From JANMCE01 sp031410595 (GTDB lineage: Bacteria; Actinomycetota; Acidimicrobiia; Acidimicrobiales; Ilumatobacteraceae): a DNA stretch of 64,000 nt. Location: positions 23,371 through 87,370 of the forward strand of contig JANNZM010000152.1 in the NCBI GenBank assembly GCA_031410595.1, read 5' to 3'. Positions 34,128 through 41,230 of this stretch are shown in pieces. The position numbers were made by a program, and so were the translations under genes. Position 1 is the first letter of the stretch; every line of letters begins with the position of its first letter. The notes below the pieces were generated by a model that worked only from the letters and a program-made list of their open reading frames with translations, did no database searches and was not told where the DNA came from.

Positions 34128-34943
34128 ATGACCGCCGTGCTTCCCATTCTTGCCGTTCTGCTCTTTTTACTGATCGTGATCATCGCGAAATCGGTCCGGA
34201 TCGTTCAGGAATACGAGCGCGGCGTCATCTTCCGTCTCGGTCGGTGCGTGGGGGCGAAGGGGCCGGGCATCTTTTTCATCGTGCCGATCGTCGACAAGAT
34301 CATTCGTGTGAACCTTCAGACCATGGCGGTGCCGGTCCAGCCGCAGCAGGTCATCACCAAGGACAACGTCACCGTGGTGGTCGATGCCGTGGCCTACTTC
34401 CAGGTAGTTGACCCGGTGGCTTCGGTCATCAAGGTGAACGGCTGGTACGGCGCTAGTCAGCTGGTGGCGCAGACAACATTGCGCGCCATCATCGGCCGCC
34501 ACGAGCTTGACCAACTGCTGTCGGAACGTGACCGTATCGACGGTGAGCTGCGTGATGCACTTGATGCGCAGACCGAGCAGTGGGGCATCAAGGTCCACCG
34601 CGTTGAGATCCGCGACGTGCAACTGCCCGAGAACATGCAGCGCGCCATGGCCAAGCAGGCCGAAGCCGAGCGCGAGCGTCGCTCCAAGATCATCGCTGCT
34701 GAAGGCGAACTCCAGGCCAGCCAGAAGTTGGCCGATGCAGCCAGGACCATGGCCACCGCGCCAGGCGCCATGCACCTTCGTACCCTGCAGACCCTCGCCG
34801 AGGTTGCCGTCGAGAAGAACTCCACGCTGGTGTTCCCCATCCCTTCCGAGGTCATGGACGCGTTCCGCGCCGTCGCCCACCACTTCGGGCCGACCGAACC
34901 AGTGCCGATCACGCCACCGCTGCCCGCCCCGCCAGCCCAGTAG
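34128..34943 (+). CDS. SPFH/band 7 protein, slipin type
   Basis: A 271-residue membrane-anchored stomatin homologue. An N-terminal hydrophobic hairpin (MTAVLPILAVLLFLLIVIIAK) is followed by IVQEYERGVIFRLGR, the slipin hallmark, and the PHB domain (VPVQPQQVITKDNVTVVVDAVAYFQV). ENMQRAMAKQAEAERERRSKIIAAEGE is the coiled-coil oligomerisation segment. A short Pro-rich end follows (ITPPLPAPPAQ). These proteins organise membrane microdomains. The usual NfeD partner is absent from the neighbourhood. ATG 34128 is preferred to an upstream start. Confidence 0.92.
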   Translation: MTAVLPILAVLLFLLIVIIAKSVRIVQEYERGVIFRLGRCVGAKGPGIFFIVPIVDKIIRVNLQTMAVPVQPQQVITKDNVTVVVDAVAYFQVVDPVASVIKVNGWYGASQLVAQTTLRAIIGRHELDQLLSERDRIDGELRDALDAQTEQWGIKVHRVEIRDVQLPENMQRAMAKQAEAERERRSKIIAAEGELQASQKLADAARTMATAPGAMHLRTLQTLAEVAVEKNSTLVFPIPSEVMDAFRAVAHHFGPTEPVPITPPLPAPPAQ

Positions 34944-35082
34944 GACCTGGTTCGTTCCCTCTTTCGTAACCTCCTGTTCTCCTTGACTATGGTGACGGTC
35001 GTTCTTGGGTTCTCGTCTCGGTGTTTTGTCGCCAGCGTGCTTCAGAACGCCCCAACCCACACTTGAGTGACCACGAGGACCC

Positions 35083-35700
35083 ATGCGATTTCGGCTTATT
35101 CCGCGCGATGAAGGTTTCTACCCGCTGTTCGAACAAGCGGCGGCCAACGCAACCGCCTGTGCCAAGGTGCTGGCCAAACTGCTGCAAGACCTTCCGACGA
35201 CCGACGCGTCTGTCAACGATGTCGTAGCGCTCGAACGCAAGGGGGACAACATCACCCGCATGATTTTGTCGCGGTTGAACGATGCGATCGTGACGCCCTT
35301 TGACCGCGAGGACATCTACGCCCTCGCCGACCGCTTGGACGACAGCCTCGACGACATGCGTGCGGCCGCCGACCTCGCGTTACTGCACCGCGTCGATGGC
35401 CCGCTGCCCGGGCTGAATGACATGACATCGATTCTCATCCAGTCGTGCGAAGCGGCCGAGCGACTGATGGGACGACTGCGCAACCTGCGCGATCTCGACT
35501 CTGACCTCCAGGTCATCGACAAGCTGGAAAGTGACGGTGACGCCATGAACCGTCGCACCGTCGCCGAGCTGTTTTCTGGCTCGTACGACGCGCTCACCGT
35601 GCTCAAATGGAAAGACATCGTCGAGGCCGTCGAGCAGTCGATCAACGCTATCGAAGGGGTTGCCAACCTGGTGTCCTCGATCGCCGTCAAGCACGCCTGA
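35083..35700 (+). CDS. DUF47/PhoU-like accessory protein of Pit phosphate transporter
   Basis: A 205-residue all-helical protein related to PhoU. The E/D-rich metal-binding repeats appear as ERKGDNITRMILSRLNDAIVTPFDREDIYALADRLDDSLDD and again as KLESDGDAMNRRTVAELF. Such proteins regulate the Pit transporter encoded next. The gap to pit is four bases. A promoter-like region was not resolved in the 139 bases upstream. Confidence 0.9.
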   Translation: MRFRLIPRDEGFYPLFEQAAANATACAKVLAKLLQDLPTTDASVNDVVALERKGDNITRMILSRLNDAIVTPFDREDIYALADRLDDSLDDMRAAADLALLHRVDGPLPGLNDMTSILIQSCEAAERLMGRLRNLRDLDSDLQVIDKLESDGDAMNRRTVAELFSGSYDALTVLKWKDIVEAVEQSINAIEGVANLVSSIAVKHA

Positions 35701-35704
35701 GCCG

Positions 35705-36892
35705 ATGACGACCTTTGCTTTTTACGCGGTGATTGCCATCGCGTTGATCTTCGACTTTGTCAACGGCTTCCACGACGCGGCGAACTCGATTGCCACCGTA
35801 GTTGCCACGCGAGTACTCACACCGCTGCAGGCCGTCGTATGGGCCGCATCGTTCAACTTCATTGCCTTCGCCGTGTTCGGCACCAAGGTGGCCTCCGCCA
35901 TCGCGAAGGGTGTTGTCGACCAGAAGATCATCTCGATAGGCGTGATTTTCGCCGCGTTGATGGGCGCGGTGTTCTGGAACGTGTTGACCGCCTGGCTCGG
36001 CCTGCCGTCGTCGTCGTCGCACGCGCTGGTCGGTGGCATCGTCGGTGCCGGTGTTGCCAAGGCCGGCGGTCACGTGGTCATCATCGAGGGCCTCCGAAAG
36101 ATCGGCGTCTTCATCATCTACTCACCGCTCGTCGGTGTCGCCCTCGGCTTCACCCTCATGATCGTGGTGACCTGGTTGGTCGTCGGCCTGCTCCGGCCGA
36201 ACGGCCTGCCACGCATCCTTTCGCAGGTGGCGACGGCCTGCATTCTTGGCCTCGTCTTGTCATTTGCGGGGTTTGGGCTGGTGCACGCCATTCGTCGCCA
36301 ACATGGTCATCTCAATACGACGATGGTCATCGCCGTCGCGGCCGTCGTTGCGGTTTTGTTCATGATTGCGTTGCAACGGCTGCGTAAGCCCAGTCAGGCC
36401 AACAAGTCATTCCGTGCGATGCAGTTGTTCTCGGCCGCGGCGTTCAGTCTTGGCCATGGCGCCAACGACGCGCAGAAGACCATGGGGATCATCCTGGCAC
36501 TTTTGATTGCAGCCAAGAAGGTCAAGGCAGGGTCCGACGTGCCGACATGGGTTGTGCTGTCTGCCCACACCGCTATCGGGCTCGGCACGCTATTCGGCGG
36601 TTGGCGCATCGTGCGCACTATGGGAACCAAGCTCACCAAGCTGCAGCCGATGGGCGGCGTGTGCGCCGAAACCGCGGCGGCACTCACGCTGTTCTTCACT
36701 TCAGCGAAGGGCATTCCCGTTTCCACCACTCACACCATCACCGGGTCGATCGTTGGCGTTGGCACCTCGAAGCGTCTGTCTGCCGTGAACTGGGGCGTCG
36801 CCCGCCGGGTGCTGTGGGCTTGGATTCTCACCATCCCCGGTAGCGCCCTTGTGGCCGCTGCCGTCTATTGGGCCGTCCATGCGGTCTCGTAA
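35705..36892 (+). CDS. pit: Low-affinity inorganic phosphate transporter (PHO4 family)
   Basis: A 395-residue membrane protein with about ten helices. Both PHO4 signature repeats are seen: DFVNGFHDAANSIATVVATRVLTP near the N-terminus and SLGHGANDAQKTMGIILALL in the second half. GLPSSSSHALVGGIVGAG and GIPVSTTHTITGSIVGVG are the paired re-entrant sequences. It imports metal-phosphate complexes driven by protons. It is cotranscribed with DUF47 (4-base gap) and possibly with the small gene 10 bases downstream. Confidence 0.95.
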   Translation: MTTFAFYAVIAIALIFDFVNGFHDAANSIATVVATRVLTPLQAVVWAASFNFIAFAVFGTKVASAIAKGVVDQKIISIGVIFAALMGAVFWNVLTAWLGLPSSSSHALVGGIVGAGVAKAGGHVVIIEGLRKIGVFIIYSPLVGVALGFTLMIVVTWLVVGLLRPNGLPRILSQVATACILGLVLSFAGFGLVHAIRRQHGHLNTTMVIAVAAVVAVLFMIALQRLRKPSQANKSFRAMQLFSAAAFSLGHGANDAQKTMGIILALLIAAKKVKAGSDVPTWVVLSAHTAIGLGTLFGGWRIVRTMGTKLTKLQPMGGVCAETAAALTLFFTSAKGIPVSTTHTITGSIVGVGTSKRLSAVNWGVARRVLWAWILTIPGSALVAAAVYWAVHAVS

Positions 36893-36901
36893 GGAGTCTT
36901 A

Positions 36902-37117
36902 ATGGATCGTCGCGCTGTCTTTTTCTTCGCCGCCTGCTGGGCCTGTCGCGAACTTACGCTGCATACGCCGAAGAACCTCCGTTACGTCGGGGTCATCCTG
37001 TCAATCTGGCTGGCGATCCTGGGTATTGCGTCCCTGATCGACAACAGTTCACGTCGTAAGAACCGCCCTCACCGCACCGTGGCTCCCGTACATATCGAAA
37101 GCCCCCACGACGACTGA
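36902..37117 (+). CDS. Small hypothetical membrane protein
   Basis: A 71-residue protein beginning MDRRAVFFFAACWACRELT, with a clear transmembrane segment VGVILSIWLAILGIASLI and a basic tail (SSRRKNRPHR). The start lies 10 bases after pit, with a possible ribosome site (aagga) in the gap. No family recognised; it may be a Pit-associated peptide. Confidence 0.6.
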   Translation: MDRRAVFFFAACWACRELTLHTPKNLRYVGVILSIWLAILGIASLIDNSSRRKNRPHRTVAPVHIESPHDD

Positions 37118-37122
37118 GCCGT

Positions 37123-37704
37123 TTAGCGGTGGACGGCGCGAAGGCCGGCCCACAACATTTCGCCGATCTGGTGGGCGACAATATCGGGATCGAACGGCTT
37201 GCCTGATTGCACCAGGCGGCGGCTGGTTGATTCGGCCAGGCCGATGATGCCGTGGGCCAGCGTGGTCTGGTGCTCCGGGTCGATCTCAGCCCGGATCATC
37301 GGCGCGATAGCGGTAGCCATACGGGCTTCCAGGAGTCGGATGGCTTCGGTGAATTCTTCATCGCGACGCCCCCCATCGCCGAAGAGCAAAAGGAATGACT
37401 CGCGATGCTCGGCCATCCACGTGAAGTAGGCGCGTACACCGCGGGAGACCTGATCGTGTGGGCTTGTTGCTTCGCTTGCAGATGCAACGATCAGCAGGAG
37501 GAGCCGCTCGCCGGCTTCATCGAGAAGTGCCATGTAGAGCTCGCGCTTCGATTCGAAGTGCTGATAGAGCACGGGCTTGGTCACCCCGGCTGCCTCGGCA
37601 ACGTCGTTCATCGAGGCACCGTGGAAGCCCTTTTCCGAAAAGACCGACAACGCGACAGTAAGTAACTGTTCGCGACGCTCAGCGGCAGGAAGTCGGGACG
37701 ACAT
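37123..37704 (-). CDS. TetR-family transcriptional regulator
   Basis: A 193-residue regulator. The helix-turn-helix is ALSVFSEKGFHGASMNDVAEAAGVTKPVLYQHFESKRELYMAL, a textbook TetR_N domain. The C-terminal ligand domain (AHGIIGLAESTSRRLVQSGKP) is typical of actinobacterial regulators of lipid metabolism and efflux. ATG 37704 (MSSRLPAAERREQ) is chosen over an upstream codon. A half-symmetric repeat overlaps the start region and may be its own operator. The target genes are not evident nearby. Confidence 0.9.
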   Translation of the reverse strand: MSSRLPAAERREQLLTVALSVFSEKGFHGASMNDVAEAAGVTKPVLYQHFESKRELYMALLDEAGERLLLLIVASASEATSPHDQVSRGVRAYFTWMAEHRESFLLLFGDGGRRDEEFTEAIRLLEARMATAIAPMIRAEIDPEHQTTLAHGIIGLAESTSRRLVQSGKPFDPDIVAHQIGEMLWAGLRAVHR

Positions 37705-37705
37705 A

Positions 37706-37721
37706 GCTACCAAAGAGTAAC
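37706..37721. promoter_or_regulatory. Candidate TetR operator
   Basis: GCTAC-caaaga-GTAAC is an inverted repeat with one mismatch, two bases upstream of the TetR start codon. A bound dimer here would block its own transcription or translation start. Weak evidence, since the arms are only five bases. Confidence 0.3.
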
Positions 37722-37795
37722 CGGTGAAACCTGACCTAGTTGCAGGGGTTTTCTCAGGAACCAAACCGGCCGCCTAGTGCTGAAAAGTGTCGGTG

Positions 37796-38056
37796 TTAGA
37801 GGCCGCGCTGGCGATCGTCTCGTTCGGCGGCCTTCACCGCATAGCCGAGCACGATGGACGGGGCTAACAGGATCGAGCCAATGGCCATGCACGTGACCAC
37901 AATGGCGACAATGGCCCCGTTGAGCGTGAAAACAAAGCCGAGGACGAACACCGCAACGGCGACCGCGATGAACAAGTAGCCCACACGGTTGGCCAGCAGA
38001 GACCACTTCGCGATCTTGGCCCGACGCTCACGAACGGGGTCAACAGGGCTGTTCAT
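37796..38056 (-). CDS. Small hypothetical membrane protein, two helices
   Basis: An 86-residue protein. A charged N-terminus (DPVRERRAKIAKWS) is followed by two transmembrane segments, VGYLFIAVAVAVFVLGFVF and AIVAIVVTCMAIGSILLAPSIVL, and a charged tail (KAAERDDRQRGL). Similar small proteins occur in many actinobacteria, without known function. ATG 38056 is chosen. It diverges from the transaminase gene across 45 bases. Confidence 0.65.
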   Translation of the reverse strand: MNSPVDPVRERRAKIAKWSLLANRVGYLFIAVAVAVFVLGFVFTLNGAIVAIVVTCMAIGSILLAPSIVLGYAVKAAERDDRQRGL

Positions 38057-38101
38057 TCCCAGGAGGGTAGAGGGCGGCGCCGGACGTGATGAAATGAGGG
38101 T

Positions 38102-39265
38102 ATGGGCCAACCATTTCTCACTGACCGGTTACAGGGGTTCGGCAACACCATCTTCGGCGAAATGTCGGCGCTGGCGTTGGCGACCGGCAGCGTCAACCTC
38201 GGCCAAGGTTTCCCCGACACCGACGGGCCGACCGAGGTCCTCGAGGCAGCGGTTTCGGCGATTCGGGAGGGGAGGGGCAACCAGTATCCACCGGCCATCG
38301 GCGTGCCCGAACTTAGACAAGCCATCGTCGCCCACCAGAAGCGCTTCTACGACCTGACCTTTGACGCCGACACCGAGGTGCTCGTCACCTGTGGAGCAAC
38401 CGAGGCCATCGCCAGCGTTCTGCTCAGCCTGCTGTCGACGGGTGATGAGGTGATCGCGTTCGAGCCGTTCTACGACAGCTACGCCGCCTGTATCTCGATG
38501 GCCGGTGCTCAGCGAGTGGGGGTCACGCTGTGTGCACCCGACTACGCGCTCGATCTCGACGCGCTGCGCAAGGCGATCACCCCGCGCACTCGCATGCTGC
38601 TACTCAACACGCCGCACAATCCGACGGGCAAGGTATTCACCCCAGCCGAACTTGATGCGATCGCCGCGCTTGCAGTGGAGCATGACCTGTTGGTGATGGC
38701 GGACGAGTGCTACGAGCATCTCGTGTTTGACGGCGAGCACATTCCCATCGTCACGCTGCCCGGTATGCGCGAACGCACCATCACGGTTGGCTCCGGCGGG
38801 AAGACATTTTCGGTCACGGGTTGGAAGGTCGGCTGGATCACATCGACACCCGAGCTGTTGAGTGCGGTTCGTTGCTCCAAACAGTTCCTCACGTATGTTT
38901 CGAGTGGGCCGTTCCAATACGCCATCGCGGTTGGCCTTGGGCTGCCCGATTCGTACTTCAGTGCGTTCACCGAGAACCTGCGACTGCGGCGCGACATGCT
39001 GAGCGCCGGTCTGGAGAAGGCCGGGTTCGATGTGATGCCGACCCAGGGAACTTTCTTTCTGACCGCTGACATCACACCACTCGGTGGCACCGACGGACTT
39101 GCATTCTGTCGCGAGCTGCCACATCGCTGCGGAGTGGTTGCGGTGCCCACTCAAGTGTTCTACGACAACGTCGAGGCCGGTCGTCGGCTGGTGCGGTTTG
39201 CCTTCTGCAAGAAGCTGGGCGTGCTGGATGAAGCGTGCCGTCGGCTGGAAGGATTGCGCCCATGA
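38102..39265 (+). CDS. PLP-dependent aminotransferase (methionine/glutamine transaminase type)
   Basis: A 387-residue fold-type I aminotransferase related to YbdL, kynurenine aminotransferase/glutamine transaminase K and mycobacterial DapC. Hallmarks are VNLGQGFPDTDGP, NQYPPAIGVPELRQAI, VTCGATEAIA, LLLNTPHNPTGKVF, ADECYEHLVFDG and the Schiff-base Lys in SGGKTFSVTGWKVGW; Arg for the carboxylate is in RLVRFAFCKK. The next gene, an omega-amidase, overlaps by four bases. That pairing points to a glutamine-dependent transaminase (for example in methionine salvage) whose 2-oxoglutaramate product is hydrolysed. DapC remains an alternative. Confidence 0.88.
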   Translation: MGQPFLTDRLQGFGNTIFGEMSALALATGSVNLGQGFPDTDGPTEVLEAAVSAIREGRGNQYPPAIGVPELRQAIVAHQKRFYDLTFDADTEVLVTCGATEAIASVLLSLLSTGDEVIAFEPFYDSYAACISMAGAQRVGVTLCAPDYALDLDALRKAITPRTRMLLLNTPHNPTGKVFTPAELDAIAALAVEHDLLVMADECYEHLVFDGEHIPIVTLPGMRERTITVGSGGKTFSVTGWKVGWITSTPELLSAVRCSKQFLTYVSSGPFQYAIAVGLGLPDSYFSAFTENLRLRRDMLSAGLEKAGFDVMPTQGTFFLTADITPLGGTDGLAFCRELPHRCGVVAVPTQVFYDNVEAGRRLVRFAFCKKLGVLDEACRRLEGLRP

Positions 39266-40041
39266 AAGTCGCCGCAGTTCAACACGACATCGTCTGGGAA
39301 GACGCCGCGGCCACCTGCCGTCATCTCGATCCCATGATCGCCGGAGCTGCCGCTGGCGGGGCGCGGCTCATCGTGCTGACCGAAATGTTTTCCACCGGCT
39401 TCACCCTTGCGCCCGATCGAGTCGCTGAGCCGATAGAAGGGCCGTCGTCGGCCTGGCTGCATGAGCAGGCCACTCGCCATCAGGTGTGGACCTGTGCTTC
39501 GGTCCCGATCATCGATCCGGCCAAATCTCGGCCCGTGAATCGGCTTTTCCTGTTCGCTCCCGACGGCACCATGCACCACTACGACAAGATCCATCCGTTT
39601 TCCTACGGTGGTGAGGATGAGCACTACGAAGCGGGCACGCAGTTTCTTACCGTCGACATTGAAGGTCTGAAGACCAGTTTCTTCATCTGTTACGACCTGC
39701 GATTCGGTGATGAGTTCTGGCAGTTGGCCCCTACCACCGATTGCTATGTGGTGCCCGCGTGTTGGCCAGAGGCTCGGCGTGTGCCGTGGCAGTCGTTGTT
39801 GCAGGCGCGCGCTATCGAGAACCAGGCCTACGTCATCGGCGCGAACCGGGTGGGCAGTGACCCGACGTTGAGTTACGCGGGGGACAGCCGCATTGTCGAC
39901 CCGCTCGGCGAGCTGCTCGCTACGGGAGCCAAGACCGAGGCTGTGCTCATCGCTGAGGTAGACCCCGCGGTTGTCGTTGCGGCGCGAGTGCGATTTCGGT
40001 TCGGGCAGGATCGGCGCACAGCTTCATACTTCGCGGACTGA
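39262..40041 (+). CDS. Carbon-nitrogen hydrolase, probable omega-amidase
   Basis: A 259-residue nitrilase-superfamily enzyme with the full triad: Glu41 in VLTEMFSTGF, Lys109 in YDKIHPFSYGGE and Cys143 in FFICYDLRFGDEFW. These sequences match omega-amidases of the YafV/Nit2 group, which hydrolyse 2-oxoglutaramate or 2-oxosuccinamate to the oxo acid and ammonia. The ATG overlaps the transaminase stop (ATGA), supporting a coupled transaminase-amidase function. The start gives a normal length. Confidence 0.88.
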   Translation: MKVAAVQHDIVWEDAAATCRHLDPMIAGAAAGGARLIVLTEMFSTGFTLAPDRVAEPIEGPSSAWLHEQATRHQVWTCASVPIIDPAKSRPVNRLFLFAPDGTMHHYDKIHPFSYGGEDEHYEAGTQFLTVDIEGLKTSFFICYDLRFGDEFWQLAPTTDCYVVPACWPEARRVPWQSLLQARAIENQAYVIGANRVGSDPTLSYAGDSRIVDPLGELLATGAKTEAVLIAEVDPAVVVAARVRFRFGQDRRTASYFAD

Positions 40042-40042
40042 G

Positions 40043-40369
40043 TCAGTCCAAGCCCAGCACCGTCATCAGCGCTGTGTTCACTGCTTGTAACTCTGCGGCG
40101 CCGAGTCGCCCAGCGAACTGCCCCAATCGGGCCTCTGGATCGACAACGGTGAGCTGCTCGACCATGACGCGGGTTTTTACGCCGTCGATCTCGATCTCAG
40201 GTCGAAAGGTTGCCTCGCGCCTACCTGTGGAGGTCGGTGCGACGATCCACGTGGATAGCGGGAGGTCGTCGGACTGCACCACTACCGCAAACCGGGGCCC
40301 GGTCTGCTCATGGCCACGGGCATCCTTGGGTGCTCGAAGCCGGTACAGGTCACCACGCACGAATGGCAT
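40043..40369 (-). CDS. MazF/PemK-family toxin
   Basis: A 108-residue endoribonuclease-like toxin. It shows MPFVRGDLYRLRAP, the EQTGPRFAVVVQSDDL segment and STWIVAPTSTGRR, the usual MazF core with the catalytic Arg and Thr/Ser region, and a C-terminal helix ending in VNTALMTVLGLD. It would cleave mRNA at short sites when free of antitoxin. Its start lies inside the 3' end of the upstream antitoxin gene (20-base overlap), the normal order for type II modules. Confidence 0.85.
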   Translation of the reverse strand: MPFVRGDLYRLRAPKDARGHEQTGPRFAVVVQSDDLPLSTWIVAPTSTGRREATFRPEIEIDGVKTRVMVEQLTVVDPEARLGQFAGRLGAAELQAVNTALMTVLGLD

Positions 40370-40580
40370 CCATCTCCGCTGCCAACTGACGCGACGCGGC
40401 AACGTCCTCAGGATCGTTGCGCAGCGCCTCCGCCTCGACTCGAAGTCGCGCCCGGCGGTCCGCCCGGTCGGCCTCAAGGATTGCTGTCCGCGCCGCTTCC
40501 GAGCGCGACAGGCCATCGCGCGTGAGCCCCTCGAGGGCGCGCTCCACCTCGGGATCAGTGCGTATCGTAAGCGAACTCAT
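40350..40580 (-). CDS. Ribbon-helix-helix antitoxin
   Basis: A 76-residue protein starting MSSLTIRTDPEVERALEGL, the beta-strand plus helix of an RHH DNA-binding domain, with SRSEAARTAIL as the second helix. The charged rest (RADRRARLRVEAEALR, then VAASRQLAAEMDAIRAW) would bind the MazF-like toxin. ATG 40580 is preferred because it begins exactly at the RHH strand, and a -10-like tacact lies only seven bases upstream. It overlaps the toxin gene by 20 bases. Confidence 0.82.
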   Translation of the reverse strand: MSSLTIRTDPEVERALEGLTRDGLSRSEAARTAILEADRADRRARLRVEAEALRNDPEDVAASRQLAAEMDAIRAW

Positions 40581-40583
40581 AAG

Positions 40584-40597
40584 ACACAGTGTAACAC
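40584..40597. promoter_or_regulatory. Overlapping palindromes, probable antitoxin operator
   Basis: ACACAGTGT (40584-40592) and GTGTAACAC (40589-40597) are two perfect palindromes sharing four bases, directly upstream of the antitoxin start. Read on the minus strand the site includes a -10-like tacact. RHH antitoxins bind such short tandem palindromes, so conditional autorepression is likely. Confidence 0.5.
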
Positions 40598-40631
40598 GCA
40601 ATGCACTGCTCTGAGAAGTAGCGCCGTACCC

Positions 40632-40667
40632 CGACAGGTCCCGGTCCTTCAGGATCGGGACCCGTCG
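40632..40667. other. Long near-perfect stem-loop in divergent spacer
   Basis: Arms of 16 bases (40632-40647 and 40652-40667) pair around a TTCA loop with one A-C mismatch and one G-U pair. No gene ends here: the antitoxin gene runs leftward and the secreted-protein gene rightward. It is therefore not an obvious terminator and may act as a 5'-leader structure, small RNA or protein-binding site. Confidence 0.5.
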
Positions 40668-40737
40668 ATGCTCACACTTCGCTCATAAGGAACCGCCAGA
40701 GTGTGAACTACCCCCCATCTCACAAGGAGACCCCCGA

Positions 40738-41106
40738 ATGATCCGCAAGTTCATCGCCACCGTTGCCCTCGCCGGTACCGTCATCGTCGGCGCTGGCTCA
40801 GGTGCCTTTGCTGCCACCGAGAACCCGCCCAAAGATCCGGCTGCCGCGGCGGCTGCCAAGGAAGCCAAATGTGCGAAGGCACCCGAGCTGATCGCTCGCA
40901 TCAAGGCCAATCAGGAGAAGCGGGACGCGGCCATCGCCAAGCTGCAAGACGCTGAAGCCAACGCGACGGCGGCAGGCAAGACCGACCGGGTCGCCAAGAT
41001 CGAAGCCCGCATCGCCAAGGTGAAGGCCCACGCCGACAAGGCCGCCGCCCGCCTTGCCAAAATCGAGGCCAGAGTCGCCGAGAAGTGCCCTAAGCCTGCG
41101 GCCTGA
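40738..41106 (+). CDS. Secreted Lys/Ala-rich coiled-coil protein
   Basis: A 122-residue protein with a Sec signal peptide (MIRKFIATVALAGTVIVGAG, cleavage probably after AFAA). The mature part is almost wholly alpha-helical with heptad-like Ala/Lys/Glu spacing (KIEARIAKVKAHADKAAARLAKIEARVAEK), implying a coiled coil. Two Cys (KCAKAP and EKCPKP) bracket the helix and could form a disulfide. The ribosome site aaggag is 8 bases upstream of the ATG. No family recognised. A strong stem-loop terminator follows. Confidence 0.75.
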   Translation: MIRKFIATVALAGTVIVGAGSGAFAATENPPKDPAAAAAAKEAKCAKAPELIARIKANQEKRDAAIAKLQDAEANATAAGKTDRVAKIEARIAKVKAHADKAAARLAKIEARVAEKCPKPAA

Positions 41107-41122
41107 CCCGCGTGCCGTAGTT

Positions 41123-41154
41123 CGAAGGAGGGCCGACTGCTCGGCCCTCCTTCG
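41123..41154 (+). terminator. Strong stem-loop terminator
   Basis: A perfect 14-bp stem, CGAAGGAGGGCCGA paired with its complement, closes a CTGC loop 16 bases after the secreted-protein stop. There is no T-run, as is common in high-GC actinobacteria. Confidence 0.7.
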
Positions 41155-41230
41155 ACGCGCCTAGGCCTTGGCAACGCCGCTGCGCCGAACGACCGGGAAC
41201 GATCGCCACGGGTCGTGATTGACTGAGGGT

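Noticed and set aside
40350..40516. MazF frame extended upstream to 40516
   Set aside because: The extra 49 residues overlap the antitoxin gene antiphase and are Arg-rich noise; MazF homology starts exactly at MPFVRGDLY.
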